From NCBI RefSeq assembly GCF_014493765.1, contig NZ_JACTVJ010000019.1, positions 182,030 to 246,029 on the forward strand: a stretch of DNA of 64,000 nucleotides, in the 5' to 3' direction. The notes under the pieces were generated by a model. It was not told the origin of the DNA. It saw only the letters and a list, made by a program, of their open reading frames with translations, and did no database searches. The stretch's first letter is position 1. Each line of letters opens with the position of its first letter. The position numbers were made by a program, and so were the translations under genes. This DNA is from Streptomyces polyasparticus (GTDB taxonomy: Bacteria > Actinomycetota > Actinomycetes > Streptomycetales > Streptomycetaceae). Positions 45,911 to 54,708 of this stretch are shown here, one piece after another.

Positions 45911-45990
45911 GTCCATCACCTGGCAGGAGTCGTCCATCACCTGGTGCAGGAGTCGCCGATCACTCGGCGCAGGAGTCGCCGATCGCCCGC
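45911..45990. repeat. 23-bp tandem repeats upstream of the purine permease
   Basis: Three and a half copies begin at 45911 (21 bp, two bases shorter), 45932, 45955 and 45978, all containing GTC/GCC-SATCAC and ending CAGGAGTC. They reach the stop codon of the reductase gene at 45992. No recognised regulator fits. Confidence 0.8.
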
Positions 45991-45991
45991 C

Positions 45992-47392
45992 CTAGGAAGC
46001 GAGTTCGGGACCTGCCGAGCGCTCCGGCATCGCGCGCTGCGCACGGGCCGCCGCGAACAGCGCGTCCCATTCCCCGATCTTCACCGGGCCCCGCCCGAGC
46101 GAGGCGCCCAGCGCCGCCTCGGCCTGCTCGATCGCCTGCCACCCGGTCCATTCCACGGGCTCGAGACCTGCCGCCCGCAGCCCGTCCAACGGGTCCCCGA
46201 GGCCCGGCACTTGTCCGGCATTCCTCGCCTGTACGAGAGCGGAGGCGTCCTCGAGGATCGAGGTCACGGTCTCCTTCGCGCAGGGCCGGTTGGTGCCGAT
46301 CACTCCGGTCGGCCCCCGCTTGATCCATCCGGCGACGTACTCACCAGGGGAGGGCTCGCCCTCGCGCAGCACCCGCCCCGCCGTATGCGGCACGGTGCCG
46401 CCGCGCTCGTCGAACGGCAGCCCGTCGAGCGGCACTCCGCGATACCCGACCGAGCGCAGCACCAGCTGCGCCGCGATCTCCTCGTACGATCCGGAGCCCG
46501 TGACCCCACCCTGCCCGTCCGGCAGCGTCCGCTCGAACCGCACCGCGCCCACCCTGCCGCCTTCGGCGAGCAGCTCCACGGGGCGCAGGAAGAAGCGCAG
46601 ACGGATCCGCCGCCCGCGCCCCTGCGGCGGACGCTCGGCGAAGGCGCGCAGCGCCTCGACGTTGCGCCGGTTCACGCCGGGCAGCGAGGACGGGTCGGCG
46701 CAGAGCGGATCGAGTGCCAACTCGGCTGGATCCACCACGACTTCCGCATCCGCGAGCGAGCCCAGCTCGCGCAGCTCCTTCGTGGTGAACTTCGCCTGCG
46801 AGGGGCCGCGCCGGCCGACCATGTGCACATCGCGCACCTGGCTGTCCGCCAGCGCCGCGAGCGCGGCTCCCGGTATGTCCGTGCCGGTCAGCTCGTCGGC
46901 GCCGCGCGCCAGGATGCGCGTGACGTCCACGGCGACATTGCCCACGCCGATCACCACGGCCGAACGGGCCGCGCTCAGCGCCCCGTTCCAGCGGGCATCC
47001 GGATGCGCGCTGTACCAGGACACGAACTCGGTGGCCGACCAACTCCCCGGCAGATCCTCGCCGGGTACGCCGAGCCGGCGGTCGGTCGCGGCCCCCACGC
47101 AGTAGACGACGGCGTCGTACAGGCGAAGGAGGTCACCTGTCGCGATTCCGCCCGGCCCGACCTCGACGGCGCCGAGGAAGCGGACCCGGCTGTCCTGCAG
47201 CACCGCGCGCAGATTGTTCTGCAGCGACTTGATCTTCTCGTGGTCGGGTGCGACGCCGTAGCGGACCAGACCGTACGGGCACGGCAGCCGGTCGAGCACA
47301 TCCACCCGCACCGGCACGCGGTCCTGCTGGACGAGCGACTGGGCGCTGTACACCCCGCTCGGCCCCGATCCGACGACAGCGACATGAAGCAC
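45992..47392 (-). CDS. Ferredoxin-NADP reductase, FprA/adrenodoxin-reductase type
   Basis: A 466-residue flavoprotein: FAD motif VAVVGSGPSGVYSAQSLV, DRLPCPYGLVRYGVAPDHEKIK, NADP motif VIGVGNVAVDVTRIL, the MVGRRGPSQAKFT stretch and C-terminal GWIKRGPTGVIGTNR. It passes electrons between NADPH and ferredoxin. GTG start at 47392 is chosen because GGGAGGAG precedes it by seven bases. It could feed P450s or, speculatively, the reductase-less NOS elsewhere in the window. Confidence 0.96.
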   Translation of the reverse strand: MLHVAVVGSGPSGVYSAQSLVQQDRVPVRVDVLDRLPCPYGLVRYGVAPDHEKIKSLQNNLRAVLQDSRVRFLGAVEVGPGGIATGDLLRLYDAVVYCVGAATDRRLGVPGEDLPGSWSATEFVSWYSAHPDARWNGALSAARSAVVIGVGNVAVDVTRILARGADELTGTDIPGAALAALADSQVRDVHMVGRRGPSQAKFTTKELRELGSLADAEVVVDPAELALDPLCADPSSLPGVNRRNVEALRAFAERPPQGRGRRIRLRFFLRPVELLAEGGRVGAVRFERTLPDGQGGVTGSGSYEEIAAQLVLRSVGYRGVPLDGLPFDERGGTVPHTAGRVLREGEPSPGEYVAGWIKRGPTGVIGTNRPCAKETVTSILEDASALVQARNAGQVPGLGDPLDGLRAAGLEPVEWTGWQAIEQAEAALGASLGRGPVKIGEWDALFAAARAQRAMPERSAGPELAS

Positions 47393-47604
47393 GGTGACGC
47401 TCCTCCCGCAGGATGCCTCCAGCATCGCACTCCCGTACGGAGAGGGGGAGATGTGGGATCAAACGCTCGCGTGCCGCCTGTGACCAATAGTGATCATGCG
47501 GATACGGTGCTTAGGTGCTCTATGGATCATTTGATGGCGAATTTGATCACAACCGAACGTTTGGCGATTCTCTGACCGATGACCCCCTGTCAGACAACCA
47601 GCTC

Positions 47605-48192
47605 ATGACCGACGCCCCGCAGAGCGTCGTCTCGGTGTGGCCCGTCTGGGAACTCCAAGGGCACGGAAGCGCCTCGACGGGACGCCATCTGGAGTCGTAC
47701 GGGACCGACGGCGTGTGGGCCGCGCCGGCGGGGACCGGTCTGCCGCCCTGGTTCAACGTGCGGCTGACCTTCGGCGACGGCGCGTATATCGAAGTGCTCG
47801 CCGTAGTGGGCGAATCGGGTATCGCCATCGAGGACATGCGGGCCCAACCCCCGCTGCCGCTCGGCGGGTTCGCGGCGCTGACCCCCTGGCTCGAGGGACC
47901 GCTCAGCGACGCCTGCCGCGCCGTCGCCGAACGGCACGGAGCGGCAGCTTCCGTCCCGGAGGCGCCCGCGCGGCCCGAGACCCAGGTGCACCGGCGGGCC
48001 CGTCCGTCCTGGCCGCGCGGCAGTCACGGGCGACGGATCGTCGCCGAGGCCTATCGCGCGGCCCAGGAATCGGGTCTCGATCCGGTACTCGCCGTCATGC
48101 AGGCGACGGGCCGCAGCCGCCGGAAGTCCCTGCGGCTGATCGCCGGTGCACGGGACGCCGGTTTCCTTTCCCCGCGTCACAATCGGCGGTGA
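47605..48192 (+). CDS. DUF6214-family protein
   Basis: A 195-residue protein recognised by WFNVRLTFGDGAYIEVLAVVGESGIAIEDMRAQPPL, PWLEGPLSDACRAV and the ending RPSWPRGSHGRRIVAEAYRAAQ ... MQATGRSRRKSLRLIAGARDAGFLSPRH. The C-terminal Arg-rich helix pair looks HTH-like, so a regulatory role is possible. The start is uncertain: an in-frame GTG 90 bp upstream would add a poorly conserved segment in AT-rich, promoter-like DNA, so the ATG is preferred. Confidence 0.82.
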   Translation: MTDAPQSVVSVWPVWELQGHGSASTGRHLESYGTDGVWAAPAGTGLPPWFNVRLTFGDGAYIEVLAVVGESGIAIEDMRAQPPLPLGGFAALTPWLEGPLSDACRAVAERHGAAASVPEAPARPETQVHRRARPSWPRGSHGRRIVAEAYRAAQESGLDPVLAVMQATGRSRRKSLRLIAGARDAGFLSPRHNRR

Positions 48193-48252
48193 CGGGCGCC
48201 GGAACGGCGAGTGGTGACAGCGCCGGATCGGCCCGCGCCGTCCCCGCCCGGT

Positions 48253-48915
48253 TCACAGCAGTTCGCGCATCCGCTCGATCTCGCTGGTCTGCTGAGCCCC
48301 CACGTCGTTGGCCATCTCCTCGATCTGCACGTTGTTCCCGCCCGAGAGCACGTCCTGGGCCATGGTGATGGCGCCGGTGTGGTGCGTGATCATCAGCTTG
48401 AGGAACAGCTCGTCGAAGCCGGATCCCTTCGATGCGCGCAGCGTCTCGAGCTGGGCCTCGGTGGCCATGCCGGGCATGTGATGGCCGTCGTGTCCGGCGG
48501 ACTCGCGCGGTCCGCCGTTGCGCTCGACCCAGGCCTCCATCGCCTTGATCTCCGGCCCCTGCGCCGCGTGGATGCGCTCGGCCAGCCGCTTCACTTTGTC
48601 GGACTTCGCACGTTTCGGCGCGAGTTCGCTCATGGTGATCGCCTGCCGGTGATGCTCGATCATCATCCGGGCGTATTCGAAATCGGCTGAGTTGGGGGTG
48701 TCGTCCTCGCCGCGCTTTTTGGCCTCTTCAGGCGATATCTCCTCGGCCTTCTCGCCGGGCTTGCCCGGTGCGATCACCGAAGGTCTGTCCTTCGCGCCGG
48801 ACTTGGAGTCGCTGTCGCCCTCCGCGTCGCAGGCGCCGAGCGTGAGCGTGGCGGCGAGCACGCCCGCCGCCACGGTGAAGGTCCAGTTCCGTCCACGTCT
48901 ACGGCGAATCGCCAC
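48253..48915 (-). CDS. DUF305-domain lipoprotein
   Basis: A 220-residue lipoprotein: signal peptide with lipobox LTLGAC (Cys29), an Asp/Lys-rich linker, then two DUF305 halves with MMIEHHRQAITMSELA and MITHHTGAITMAQDVL. A Met/His-rich stretch, GHDGHHMPGMA, lies between. His-His and Met motifs suggest copper or other metal binding at the outer membrane face. It is divergent from a secreted LVIVD protein; the two are found together in Streptomyces. Confidence 0.95.
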   Translation of the reverse strand: MAIRRRRGRNWTFTVAAGVLAATLTLGACDAEGDSDSKSGAKDRPSVIAPGKPGEKAEEISPEEAKKRGEDDTPNSADFEYARMMIEHHRQAITMSELAPKRAKSDKVKRLAERIHAAQGPEIKAMEAWVERNGGPRESAGHDGHHMPGMATEAQLETLRASKGSGFDELFLKLMITHHTGAITMAQDVLSGGNNVQIEEMANDVGAQQTSEIERMRELL

Positions 48916-49056
48916 GTCAGCCTCCTTGCGCCACCTGTTACGTCGAGGTCTGTCCTAGCACGGCGGCTGTCGTCAAAGATCAAAAACTTCGATTACAAGT
49001 ACGTTGCCATCTGTTGAGATGTGCATGGCGAGCACGATACTGCCGTTGTCCGTGAA

Positions 49057-49074
49057 CCGTTCAACTCTGAACGG
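49057..49074. promoter_or_regulatory. Inverted repeat upstream of the LVIVD gene
   Basis: CCGTTC-AACTCT-GAACGG, 17 bp before the start codon, in an AT-rich divergent promoter region. A GGGAGG ribosome site lies between it and the ATG-equivalent GTG. It could be an operator or a leader hairpin. Confidence 0.45.
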
Positions 49075-49091
49075 CGACTTGGGAGGACGAA

Positions 49092-50597
49092 GTGAAGCAA
49101 CTGAACAAAACTCGCGTCCGTCGCAGACGTCTCGGCGTCGCGGCTGCCGCGTTCGGGCTTGTCGCCACACTCCTGACGGCAGGTCAGGCCGGAGCCACCC
49201 CCGACCCGGGCGACACGCCGGCTGCCCCGGAGAGCGTCTCGAAGAGTGATACCGCGGACACCCGTGCCGCGATATCGAGCGGTGAGATTCCGGGGCAGGA
49301 CGAGATCGTCCACTCCGACAACATCGAACACATCGCGAACGTGCCGAAGGACGCGCTGCCCGGTCTCAACACCGACATCGCGTTCCAGGGCAAGTACGCC
49401 TTCGCCGGCAACTACGACGGCTTCCGCATCTTCGACATCAGCAACCCGAGGGCGCCGAAGACCGTCGCGCAGGTCCTGTGCCCCGGTGGCCAGAACGACA
49501 TCTCGGTCTCCGGCGATCTGCTCTTCCTGTCGACCGACTCCTCGCGCAGCGACAACTCCTGCAACAGCGTCTCGCAGCCCGCGACGGAGAAGTCGTCGTG
49601 GGAGGGCATCAAGATCTTCGACATCAGCGACATCACCAAGCCGGACTATGTCGCCTCGGTGGAGACGGCCTGCGGCTCGCACACGCACACGCTGGTGCCG
49701 GAGCGCAAGAACGTCTACGTCTACGTCTCCTCGTACTTCCCGAGCGCGACCTTCCCCGACTGCCAGCCTCCGCACGACGGCATCTCGGTGATCAAGGTCC
49801 CGCGCAAGGCCCCGACGCAGGCCGCGGTTATCGACTTCCCCGTGCTGTTCCCCGGTGACGGGCCGGACGGCGGCGGCAACCCGGGCGGTCCCACCAACCC
49901 GGGTGTCTCGAAGACCACCGGTTGCCACGACATCACCGTGCTGCCTTCCAAGGACCTCGCCGCGGGCGCCTGCATGGGCGACGGCATCCTGCTCGACATC
50001 GAGGACCCGGCCAAGCCCCGCGTCATCGACCAGGTCCAGGACAACGTGAACTTCGCGTTCTGGCACTCGGCGACGTTCAACCAGAAGGCCAACAAGATCG
50101 TCTTCACTGACGAGCTGGGCGGCGGCGGTGCGGCCACCTGCAATGAGGCCATCGGCCCGAACCGCGGCGCGAACGGCATCTACGACATCGTTGGCAAGGG
50201 TGACAAGCGCAAGCTGGTCTTCCGCTCGTACTTCAAGATCGACCGGCACCAGGCCGACACCGAGGTGTGCGTCGCGCACAACGGTTCGCTGATTCCGGTC
50301 AAGGGCAAGGACCTGATGGTCCAGGCCTGGTACCAGGGCGGCATCTCGGTCTGGGACTTCACGGACTCGAGCAAGCCCAAGGAGATCGGCTACTTCGAGC
50401 GTGGACCGCTGAGCACCACCACGCTGCAGACCGCCGGTTCATGGTCCGCGTACTACTACAACGGCTATGTCTACTCCAACGACATCGCCAAGGGCCTCGA
50501 CGTTCTGAAGATCAACGACCGTCGTACGGACCCGGCGAAGCGGATTCGCCTGGACGAGCTCAACGTCCAGACGCAGCCCGACTACTTCGACCGGTGA
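49092..50597 (+). CDS. Secreted LVIVD-repeat protein
   Basis: A 501-residue exported protein. A Sec-type signal (RRRRLGVAAAAFGLVATLLTAGQAGA) is followed by propeller-like LVIVD repeats: YAFAGNYDGFRIFDISNPRAPK, GIKIFDISDITKPDYVASV, ISVWDFTDSSKPKEIGYFERG and a final VYSNDIAKGLDVLKIND. Six cysteines suggest extracellular disulfides. Likely a surface beta-propeller of unknown ligand, divergent from the DUF305 lipoprotein. GTG start with GGGAGG upstream. Confidence 0.94.
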   Translation: MKQLNKTRVRRRRLGVAAAAFGLVATLLTAGQAGATPDPGDTPAAPESVSKSDTADTRAAISSGEIPGQDEIVHSDNIEHIANVPKDALPGLNTDIAFQGKYAFAGNYDGFRIFDISNPRAPKTVAQVLCPGGQNDISVSGDLLFLSTDSSRSDNSCNSVSQPATEKSSWEGIKIFDISDITKPDYVASVETACGSHTHTLVPERKNVYVYVSSYFPSATFPDCQPPHDGISVIKVPRKAPTQAAVIDFPVLFPGDGPDGGGNPGGPTNPGVSKTTGCHDITVLPSKDLAAGACMGDGILLDIEDPAKPRVIDQVQDNVNFAFWHSATFNQKANKIVFTDELGGGGAATCNEAIGPNRGANGIYDIVGKGDKRKLVFRSYFKIDRHQADTEVCVAHNGSLIPVKGKDLMVQAWYQGGISVWDFTDSSKPKEIGYFERGPLSTTTLQTAGSWSAYYYNGYVYSNDIAKGLDVLKINDRRTDPAKRIRLDELNVQTQPDYFDR

Positions 50598-50598
50598 G

Positions 50599-51246
50599 CT
50601 ACGTCGACGGTCGAGCTGACTGATTGATCTTGTGAGTTCCGCCGGGCGGGCAGCCGTCCGGCGGGACGCCGAGCTCCCACCGCAGCTCGTAGCGGTGGAA
50701 CAGCTCCGCCCGCAGGGTGGCCGGCGGCATCGGCGCCCCGGGAATCAGCACCGCGAACACCGCACCCATCAACTGCGCCCGCAGCAGCGGGTAGTCACGG
50801 TCCACATCGAGCGAACCGTGCCGTACGCAGGTGTCGCGCAGCAGTTCCGCCAGGCGCTGCTGCTCGGGGCACTGCACGAACCCCTCGGCCTGCAGAATGC
50901 CCGCCATGTGCGTCCGCATCAGGAGCGGCCGCTCGACCGCCAGGCCCAGGATCGCGTCGATGGCCCGCGCGAGCAGCTCGTCGCCGTCGCTCGTGCGCGG
51001 CTCACGCTCCAGCGCCGCCTGCAGGGTCAGATGCATGAGCCGGTGCACCGCGGACTGCAGCAGCTGCCGCTTTCCGGGGAAGTAGTACGAGACCAGACCC
51101 CGCGCGCATCCGGCGCGGTCGGTGATGTCCCCGAGCGTCGTCGCCTCGTAGCCGCGCTCGCCCACGAGCTCCACCGTCGCCTGCAGCAGCCGCTCGCGGG
51201 AACGCCGGCGCAACTCCTCGTTGACCGATGCGCTGCGCGGGGACAA
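50599..51246 (-). CDS. TetR-family regulator (TTG start)
   Basis: A 215-residue protein: RRRSRERLLQATVELVGERGYEATTLGDITDRAGCARGLVSYYFPGKRQLLQSAV is a complete TetR HTH, followed by a helical ligand domain. TTG at 51246 is chosen since GGGAG sits seven bases before it and the HTH then begins at the usual distance; longer frames run into promoter DNA containing an operator-like palindrome. Convergent with the LVIVD gene. Target unknown. Confidence 0.9.
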   Translation of the reverse strand: MSPRSASVNEELRRRSRERLLQATVELVGERGYEATTLGDITDRAGCARGLVSYYFPGKRQLLQSAVHRLMHLTLQAALEREPRTSDGDELLARAIDAILGLAVERPLLMRTHMAGILQAEGFVQCPEQQRLAELLRDTCVRHGSLDVDRDYPLLRAQLMGAVFAVLIPGAPMPPATLRAELFHRYELRWELGVPPDGCPPGGTHKINQSARPST

Positions 51247-51266
51247 TCGCGAACTCCCGTGTTGAC

Positions 51267-51279
51267 TGGCTCGCAGCCA
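51267..51279. promoter_or_regulatory. Probable TetR autoregulatory operator
   Basis: TGGCT-CGC-AGCCA is an inverted repeat just upstream of the TTG start and next to a minus-strand GTATAG -10-like hexamer, the common place for a TetR repressor site. Confidence 0.55.
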
Positions 51280-51499
51280 ACTATACTCAGCGTGCACAGA
51301 ACGGGTCCCTCCGTGGGCTCCACTGTGCTGCCGTCCGCCCGGGCGACGCGGGGGATCGTCCGGACGGGCGGCTTTGTGCTGGTCGGGGGCTTGTGAGTGG
51401 GTGATCACTCCCGGCGGTCGATCGCCGCTCCGCATGCGACCGTGCTGCGGCGGGCCGAAACTGGAGAAAAGAGACACCCCCCCTTTGGAGGCGTTCTCC

Positions 51500-51688
51500 G
51501 TGATGCTCGCCGCAAGCTCAACGTCCTGGCTCATGACCCTGATCGGCGTCGTAGTCGTGGTCGTCCTGCTGCTCGCCTTCTGGTATGGGCGACGCCTCGC
51601 CGCGAGACGAAACGCTCCACCGCCGCACCAGCCGCGCGAGGACTCCTGGGAGACCCCGGACAGTCAGGACCCTCCCAGTCGGCACTAG
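51500..51688 (+). CDS. DUF6479-type single-helix membrane protein
   Basis: A 62-residue protein with one transmembrane helix (SWLMTLIGVVVVVVLLLAFWYGRRL) followed by an Arg and a Pro/Ser-rich cytosolic tail, matching small DUF6479 proteins of Streptomyces. GGAGG lies eight bases before the GTG at 51500; the adjacent ATG at 51503 is the alternative start. Its stop overlaps the convergent TetR stop by four bases. Function unknown. Confidence 0.78.
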   Translation: MMLAASSTSWLMTLIGVVVVVVLLLAFWYGRRLAARRNAPPPHQPREDSWETPDSQDPPSRH

Positions 51689-52278
51689 CCGCGCGCGCTC
51701 GCGAGGCGGGCCAGATGGTCGTCGAGCAGCTGGACCTGTCGTTCGGGCGGGTAGGCCGCCGGGTCGAAGAGGGACTGGACGACCAGGCCGAGGACGAACG
51801 CCTGGGCCGCCGACGCGATCTCTGCGGGGTCGCCGGGCGGCAGTTCGCCGAGCTCCTGGGCCGCGATGACCCGCTCGCGGAGTCTGTCGCGGCTCTGCGC
51901 GTATTTGCGGGCGTAGTCCGCGCTCAGCTCCGGATCCGACAGTGACGCGTCCCAGGACGAGACCCAGATCCGGTTGCTGTCGGTGGCCTCCGGGGTCAGC
52001 GGGAGGATGTCCAGGAGTGCGTCCCTGACCGAGGCCAGGCCCGCGCCCGTGGTGCGGCGCGGGCGGGCGAGTGTGCGTTCCTCGAGCAGATCGAGGGCGT
52101 ACGCGACCAGCGCGCGCTTGGTCGGGAAGTAGTGCGTGAGCAGCCCCGTCGTCGCGCCCAGCTCCGCGGCCACGGCGCGCAGTGTCAGTCCGGCGAAGCC
52201 GCGGGTGGCCATGACCTGCCAGACGGCGGCGGAGACCTCGCGGCGACGGGCTTCGTGATCTCCCTTGGTACGTGGCAT
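51685..52278 (-). CDS. TetR-family regulator (BetI-like)
   Basis: A 197-residue TetR protein: RRREVSAAVWQVMATRGFAGLTLRAVAAELGATTGLLTHYFPTKRALVAYAL is the HTH and hinge, with a TetR_C-type domain containing RLRERVIAAQELGELPPGDP. It is divergent from a GNAT gene, with an operator-like region between them, so it probably controls that gene and itself. Confidence 0.93.
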   Translation of the reverse strand: MPRTKGDHEARRREVSAAVWQVMATRGFAGLTLRAVAAELGATTGLLTHYFPTKRALVAYALDLLEERTLARPRRTTGAGLASVRDALLDILPLTPEATDSNRIWVSSWDASLSDPELSADYARKYAQSRDRLRERVIAAQELGELPPGDPAEIASAAQAFVLGLVVQSLFDPAAYPPERQVQLLDDHLARLASARG

Positions 52279-52294
52279 GGGGCCACGCTACATT

Positions 52295-52320
52295 GCCATA
52301 ACGGCTGTTACGTAAATGGC
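52295..52320. promoter_or_regulatory. Palindromic site between TetR and GNAT genes
   Basis: GCCAT and ATGGC flank an inner TTACGTAA palindrome in AT-rich sequence; the 26-bp element lies 16 bp upstream of the TetR start, on the shared promoter. Confidence 0.55.
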
Positions 52321-52374
52321 CGTGAACGGGTGCCCCGGCAGCGTGAACCGGGTGCCTTTGGAGAGGGAGGCTTG

Positions 52375-52923
52375 ATGTTCTCGCTGCCGTTGCGCGACGA
52401 CGCCCGGCTCGCACCGCTGGAGGTCTGGCACGCGGAGGAGTTCGCCGCCCATATGGCCAGGGCCCGCGAGCACATCCGTCCCTGGGTGGGGGCCGCGTTC
52501 GTCACGGCCGATCTGGATGGTGCACGCGCGACGCTCGCCCGCTATGCCGAGCGGCAGGCCGCCGACGGCGCCCGGCTGTATGGGATCTGGAGGGAGGACG
52601 TGCTGGTGGGCGGGGTGATGTTCACGGACTTCAGCGCGGCCGCCGGATCCTGTGAGATCGGTTGCTGGCTGGAGCCGTCCGCCGAAGGGCACGGCCTGGT
52701 GACGAAGGCCTGTGTCGCCCTGCTCGACTGGGCCTTCACCATCCGCGGGCTGCACCGCGCCGAGTGGCATTGCCGCGCGGACAACGAGCGCAGCGCGGCG
52801 GTGGCCAAACGCCTCGGCATGACCTTGGAAGGCGTGCGCCGCGAGGCCTGGCCCTACGAGGGCGTCCGCTACGACAAGCAGGTGTGGGCGGTCCTCGCCA
52901 CGGAGCGGGGCGGCGCACGCTGA
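52375..52923 (+). CDS. RimJ/RimL-type GNAT N-acetyltransferase
   Basis: A 182-residue acetyltransferase of the ribosomal-protein-Ala acetyltransferase type: EIGCWLEPSAEGHGLVTKAC (acetyl-CoA loop EGHGLV), HRAEWHCRADNERSAAVAKRLGMTLEGVRRE and a final YDKQVWAVL. GGAGG precedes the ATG. Substrate unknown; divergent TetR suggests induction by a small molecule. Confidence 0.94.
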   Translation: MFSLPLRDDARLAPLEVWHAEEFAAHMARAREHIRPWVGAAFVTADLDGARATLARYAERQAADGARLYGIWREDVLVGGVMFTDFSAAAGSCEIGCWLEPSAEGHGLVTKACVALLDWAFTIRGLHRAEWHCRADNERSAAVAKRLGMTLEGVRREAWPYEGVRYDKQVWAVLATERGGAR

Positions 52924-52952
52924 CCTCCAGAGGTGAGCCGCACTCCCTGGGA

Positions 52953-53825
52953 TCAGCTGCCGAAGGTGTACCGCACCCCCGTCGCCCGCTCCGAGCGATC
53001 CCACAGGCCGGATGCCGTCTCCGTATCCCGGGACCGGCCGCTGGTGGTGACCCGCTGCGGGTAGCCGTTGCGCTGGAACAGGCCGTCGGGGCCGATGCAG
53101 ATCCCGCCTTCGCCCCCGGGCGCCGTCGCCGCGTGGAGCAGCGGAAGGGCTCCCATCGACGGCGGTTGCGCGCGGCCGCCGGCCAGGATCTTGCCCTGGA
53201 GCGAGGTGTCCCGGCGCTGGCCCTCGGTCGCGGCGACGCCGGGGTGGGCCGCCACCGAGAGCGGGCCGTCGGCGGGCAGGCGGCGCTGGAGTTCGTAGGC
53301 GAAGAGCAGGTTGGCCAGCTTGGACTGGGCGTATGCGAGCCAGCGCTGGTAGCGGCGGTGCTCGTAATGGAGGTCGTCGAGATGGATACGGCCCAGCCGG
53401 TGGAGGCCGCTCGAGACGGTGACGATCCGGTCGCGGACGCGGTCCAGGAGCAGCCCCGTCAGGGCGAAGGGCCCCAAGTGGTTGGTGCCGATGTGCTGTT
53501 CGAAGCCGTCGGCCGTGACGGAGTACGGGACTGCCATGACGCCGGCGTTGTTGACGAGCACATCCACCGGGCGCTCCAGGGTCTCCGCGAAGGCGCGTAC
53601 CGACTTCAGATCGGCGAGATCGAGGCGGTGCACCTCGGGCTCCCGCCTGTCCACGGACTGTGCCACCGCCCGGCCCCTGCGCTCGTCCCTGCAGGTGAGG
53701 ATCACCTGCGCACCAGCTGCGCAGAGCGCGCGGACGACCTCGGCACCGAGGCCGCTGCTTCCTCCAGTAACGATGACAGTTCGACCGGTTTGGGCCGGTA
53801 TATCGGCTGGCGTCCACCTGGTCAT
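52953..53825 (-). CDS. Short-chain dehydrogenase/reductase
   Basis: A 290-residue Rossmann enzyme of the retinol-dehydrogenase/WWOX-like SDR group: cofactor motif TVIVTGGSSGLGAEVVRAL, LVNNAGVMAVPYS (NNAG), VTVSSGLHR (Ser) and YAQSKLANLLFAYEL (catalytic Tyr-xxx-Lys). Cytosolic NAD(P)-dependent oxidoreductase of unknown substrate. Monocistronic, followed by a small membrane-protein gene in the same direction upstream. Confidence 0.95.
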   Translation of the reverse strand: MTRWTPADIPAQTGRTVIVTGGSSGLGAEVVRALCAAGAQVILTCRDERRGRAVAQSVDRREPEVHRLDLADLKSVRAFAETLERPVDVLVNNAGVMAVPYSVTADGFEQHIGTNHLGPFALTGLLLDRVRDRIVTVSSGLHRLGRIHLDDLHYEHRRYQRWLAYAQSKLANLLFAYELQRRLPADGPLSVAAHPGVAATEGQRRDTSLQGKILAGGRAQPPSMGALPLLHAATAPGGEGGICIGPDGLFQRNGYPQRVTTSGRSRDTETASGLWDRSERATGVRYTFGS

Positions 53826-53888
53826 GGGGTGGCTCCCCTCGCGGCGGTGCGGGTTGCGGCCCAGTCTTGCCCCGCAGGGGGCGGGCGG

Positions 53889-54158
53889 CTACCGGCCCCG
53901 CGAAGTCACGGGTGCGCGCCCGTGACCCGCGTGCTGGGAGGTGCGCCCGAAGCGGCGCCGGGCCATGCGGACCATCAGCCATGCCGAGAGCACCCCCGGC
54001 AGACAGTGCACGGCGAGTACGCCGATCAGACTCGGTCCGCCCCAGTCGGCGGCGTACGAGGACGGGTCGCCGAAGTCGATCACGAAGGGCTCGGCGATGG
54101 CGCGGACGATCAGATAGGTGCCTGCGAGCAGGCCCAGAGCGAGAGCGATCTTGCGCAT
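53889..54158 (-). CDS. Small two-helix membrane protein
   Basis: An 89-residue protein starting MRKIALALGLLAGTYLIVRAI (helix 1), a short loop with FGDPSSYAADWGGPS, and helix 2 (LIGVLAVHCLPGVLSAWLMV), then a basic tail. Family not recognised; similar small proteins are common in Streptomyces. Coding bias and hydrophobic pattern support it. Confidence 0.65.
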   Translation of the reverse strand: MRKIALALGLLAGTYLIVRAIAEPFVIDFGDPSSYAADWGGPSLIGVLAVHCLPGVLSAWLMVRMARRRFGRTSQHAGHGRAPVTSRGR

Positions 54159-54301
54159 GAGGACTCCTGGTGTAGCGGCGCCTCCGACTGCGCCGACACT
54201 TCGAAGGTAGAGCCCGTGGATCATGCAAAACACCCGGTTGACCAGGAACTTTGCCTGGGGGAAAACCCCCAGGGCCGGTGGTCGGGGCCGTGGCCGGCGG
54301 G

Positions 54302-54478
54302 TCAGACCGACTCGAGCACGCCGCCCCGGACCGCCTCCGACCACTCGACGACAAGGCCTGCGTACTCCTTGCGCTGCTCCTCGCTCAGGCGCCCGCCGGA
54401 GCACAGCATCAGCCGCCGTATCTGCTCATTGAGCTCTTCGGCGGACCGAGTGGGGCGCGGACGCGGAGTGGAGGACAT
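54302..54478 (-). CDS. 58-residue conserved helical protein (copy 1 of 2)
   Basis: A 58-residue protein, MSSTPRPRPTRSAEELNEQI..., with the core EELNEQIRRLMLCSGGRLSEEQRKEYAGLVVEWSEAVRGGVLESV. It is clearly paralogous to the next upstream small gene, sharing SAE-LNEQIR-L---GGRL-E-QR-EY--LV--W--AVR--V-E-V. Two amphipathic helices are predicted. I do not recognise the family; retention of the pattern in two copies argues that both are real genes. Confidence 0.72.
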   Translation of the reverse strand: MSSTPRPRPTRSAEELNEQIRRLMLCSGGRLSEEQRKEYAGLVVEWSEAVRGGVLESV

Positions 54479-54708
54479 GTGAACGAGCTTAGGGGCCGGG
54501 TATGACAACGCGCTGAGAAAACTCTGTGATTTCCACCTGTACGCGGGGCGAAAAACCGGCTCTGACCTGCATAGTTGAGGAACCTGGCGCGCAAAGGGGC
54601 GGGCGTTGTGATGTTCGCCTCGCCGAGCGCGGCCAACGGGTGGGCCGCACACGCCGTCTTCATGAGGCAGGGGAGTCCGGCGGTTGCCCGCGCGGGAGTT
54701 CACCCGAT

